A stretch of 40,777 nucleotides of DNA from an uncultured Massilia sp. GTDB taxonomy: Bacteria > Pseudomonadota > Gammaproteobacteria > Burkholderiales > Burkholderiaceae. A model generated the notes under the pieces. It worked only from the letters and a program-made list of their open reading frames with translations. It was not told the origin of the DNA and searched no databases. Positions 39,276 through 40,777 of this stretch are shown here, piece after piece (within the stretch, counting starts at the first letter, position 1; every line of letters begins with the position of its first letter). Location of the stretch: positions 1-40,777 of the forward strand of contig CAMPHU010000012.1 of assembly GCA_946886065.1 (NCBI GenBank), in the 5' to 3' direction. Position numbers and translations under genes: made by a program.

Positions 39276-40199
39276 TCAGGCGCTGACAGCCGCGCGCGCG
39301 TGCAAGTCCCACAGCGCCCCCACGCGCAGCCCCGCGCGCACCGGCCTCACCTCGTCGAGCCCCAGTTCTTCCATCAGCGCGATCAGCAGCGCCAGTCCTC
39401 CCGGCAGGTGCGGCGCCCGTGCCGCCGGCTCCCAGCCAAGACGTACGCGCGCCAGGTGGCCGGCCTCCACCACCTGGCGGCGCAGCCGCATCAGGGTGTC
39501 GCGGTTCAGGCCGGGCTTCCCGCCGGCGATGTCGGCCAGCGCCCGCACGGTGCCGCAGGCGCCGTAGGCAAGCCCGCCGGACTTGCGCCCGAGGACCGAC
39601 TGGGCGAAGCGGCTGCGCCCCGAACGTACCGCCGCCTCGAAGCCCGCCTCGTCGATGCGGCCGTCGCCGAAGAAGCTCAGGCTCTGGCGCACCGCCCCCA
39701 CCGCATACGATTCGATGCGCTCGATCCGCTCTCCCTGTCCCAGCACCAGTTCGGTCGATCCGCTGCCGATGTCCGCCACCAGGCGCGGCGCGCCGTCCCC
39801 GGCGCCGAGGGTGCTGGCCACACCCAGGTAGACCAGGCGGCCCGCCTCGCTGCCGTCGATCAGCTCGATGCGCCGCCCCAGCGCCCGCTCGGCCGCCGGC
39901 AGGAACACGGGCGCATTGCGCGCCATTCTCAGGGCGGATGTGGCGACCACCCGCACCGCTTCGGGACGCCAGGCGTCCAGCGCGCGCCGGAACTCACCCA
40001 GGCAGGCCAGGGCGCGCCGCATCGCCGCCGCGCACAGGTTGCCGTCCTCGTCCAGGCTGGCGGCCAGGCGCACCGCCTCGGCCATCGTGGCCACCAGGGT
40101 GAGCGCGCCGTCCTCCACGCGCCCGGCGTGCAGGCGGAAGCTGTCCGAGCCGAGCTCGACAGCCGCGTACAAGGGTGAATCGGGAGTGGTAGGCGTCAT
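39276..40199 (-). CDS. Ppx/GppA family phosphatase (exopolyphosphatase-like)
   Basis: This 307-residue protein is of the sugar kinase/Hsp70/actin ATPase superfold. The two phosphate loops are visible: AAVELGSDSFRLHAG near the start and VADIGSGSTELVLG in the middle. The usual ppx loop is D-x-G-S-N-S; here it is ELGSDS. It is shorter than Escherichia coli Ppx (513 residues) and lacks the C-terminal HD-like domain. It may act on polyphosphate or on pppGpp. ATG 40199; no promoter is obvious. Confidence 0.87.
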   Translation of the reverse strand: MTPTTPDSPLYAAVELGSDSFRLHAGRVEDGALTLVATMAEAVRLAASLDEDGNLCAAAMRRALACLGEFRRALDAWRPEAVRVVATSALRMARNAPVFLPAAERALGRRIELIDGSEAGRLVYLGVASTLGAGDGAPRLVADIGSGSTELVLGQGERIERIESYAVGAVRQSLSFFGDGRIDEAGFEAAVRSGRSRFAQSVLGRKSGGLAYGACGTVRALADIAGGKPGLNRDTLMRLRRQVVEAGHLARVRLGWEPAARAPHLPGGLALLIALMEELGLDEVRPVRAGLRVGALWDLHARAAVSA

Positions 40200-40270
40200 G
40201 GTCGGTTCCTGCTGCGATGTAAGGCAGGATACGACCCGGATGTGACAGGCCTATGACTTTTGGCGGATGT

Positions 40271-40777
40271 TCAGACCTCGGCCACCGCCGCAGCGGCCTG
40301 GGAAACGCGGTTGCGCCCCGCCTGCTTGGCCGCCACCAGGGCTTCGTCGGCGCGCTGGAACAGGGTCACGGTGCTGTCTTCGGGACGGATCGTGGTGACC
40401 CCGAAGCTGGCGGTCATCTTGATCAGCGCGCGCTCGCTCTTGACCGGCGTGGCTTCGATGGCGGCGCGGATGCGCTCGGCCACCAGGGCGGCTTCGGCGA
40501 GCGTGGTGCGCGGCAGCAGGATCGCGAACTCGACGCCCACCAGACGGCCCAGCATGTCGCTGTCGCGCAGCTGGCGCTTGCACAGCTCCACCACGTGGCG
40601 CAGCACGGCGTCGCCGGCCGGATGGCCGTAGCCGTCGTTGACGCGCTTGAACTGGTCCAGGTCGAGCATCACCAGGGCGGTCGGCTGGCCCGGGCGGCGC
40701 GCCAGCGCCATCCACGGCGCCAGCGCGCTGAAGAAGCCGCGCCGGTTCGGCACGTCGGTGAGCGGGTCGACCAGCTC
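40271..40777 (-). CDS. GGDEF domain protein, C-terminal part, degenerate catalytic motif
   Basis: The gene runs off the right edge. The visible 168 codons form a GGDEF domain, from ELVDPLTDVPNRRGFF to the terminus. LVMLDLDQFKRVNDGYGHPAGD is intact, but the signature motif, normally GGDEF, reads VGVEF (in LGRLVGVEFAILLP). The lost glycine and aspartate would impair GTP and metal binding, so it is probably not an active diguanylate cyclase. There is no start codon inside the window; the apparent Met codons are internal. Confidence 0.88.
   Translation of the reverse strand, partial: ELVDPLTDVPNRRGFFSALAPWMALARRPGQPTALVMLDLDQFKRVNDGYGHPAGDAVLRHVVELCKRQLRDSDMLGRLVGVEFAILLPRTTLAEAALVAERIRAAIEATPVKSERALIKMTASFGVTTIRPEDSTVTLFQRADEALVAAKQAGRNRVSQAAAAVAEV

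Overview
The window is about 40.8 kb of GC-rich chromosome from a betaproteobacterium. Gene content and order (radA-alr, tsaB-rimI-uracil-DNA-glycosylase-DUF1853, DUF1415-DUF1289, mltD, rhlE), codon use and the abundance of c-di-GMP proteins suggest Massilia or a close Oxalobacteraceae relative. That placement is inferred from memory of these families, not from a search. No rRNA, tRNA, CRISPR array, prophage or insertion sequence was seen.

Layout. Positions 1-718 hold the 5' end of pstS (minus strand) with two Pho boxes, and a possible 38-residue membrane peptide. From 718 to 8.9 kb are housekeeping genes: a PilZ protein, radA and alr (overlapping), lplT, a small membrane protein, the coupled operon tsaB-rimI-udg-DUF1853, and a thioredoxin-like gene that may be leaderless. 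From 8.9 to 14.4 kb are an orphan molybdopterin oxidoreductase large subunit and a three-PAS GGDEF-EAL protein. From 14.5 to 20.7 kb are DUF1993, a membrane protein, DUF1289/DUF1415, mltD and the DEAD-box helicase rhlE.

The most interesting part is 20.85-31.85 kb, which I read as a selenium and ergothioneine/selenoneine locus. On the plus strand a SenB-type selenosugar synthase overlaps selenophosphate synthase (selD/senC). On the minus strand is egtD-egtB, then a YihY-type membrane protein, a 92-residue membrane protein and a UGT-like glycosyltransferase. Diverging from egtD is an operon for an ABC importer of the PhnD/PhnC/PhnE superfamily. Its binding protein resembles the subfamily described as putative selenate binders. 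A LolD-like ATPase without a permease follows it. Together these could import a selenium oxyanion, activate it as selenophosphate, make a selenosugar, and join it to hercynine. The EgtB looks like a canonical ergothioneine sulfoxide synthase rather than a clear SenA, so how the C-Se bond would be made here is an open question.

After that locus, at 31.96-32.09 kb, there is an elaborate nested inverted repeat resembling a structured RNA, directly upstream of a small HTH regulator. From 32.4 kb to the end are a lysine/alanine-rich DNA-binding-like protein, a three-gene sensory operon (periplasmic binding protein, hybrid histidine kinase, HD-GYP response regulator), a MYG1-family gene preceded by 13-bp tandem repeats, a Ppx/GppA phosphatase facing it across a 34-bp perfect palindrome, and the end of a GGDEF protein with a degenerate active-site motif.
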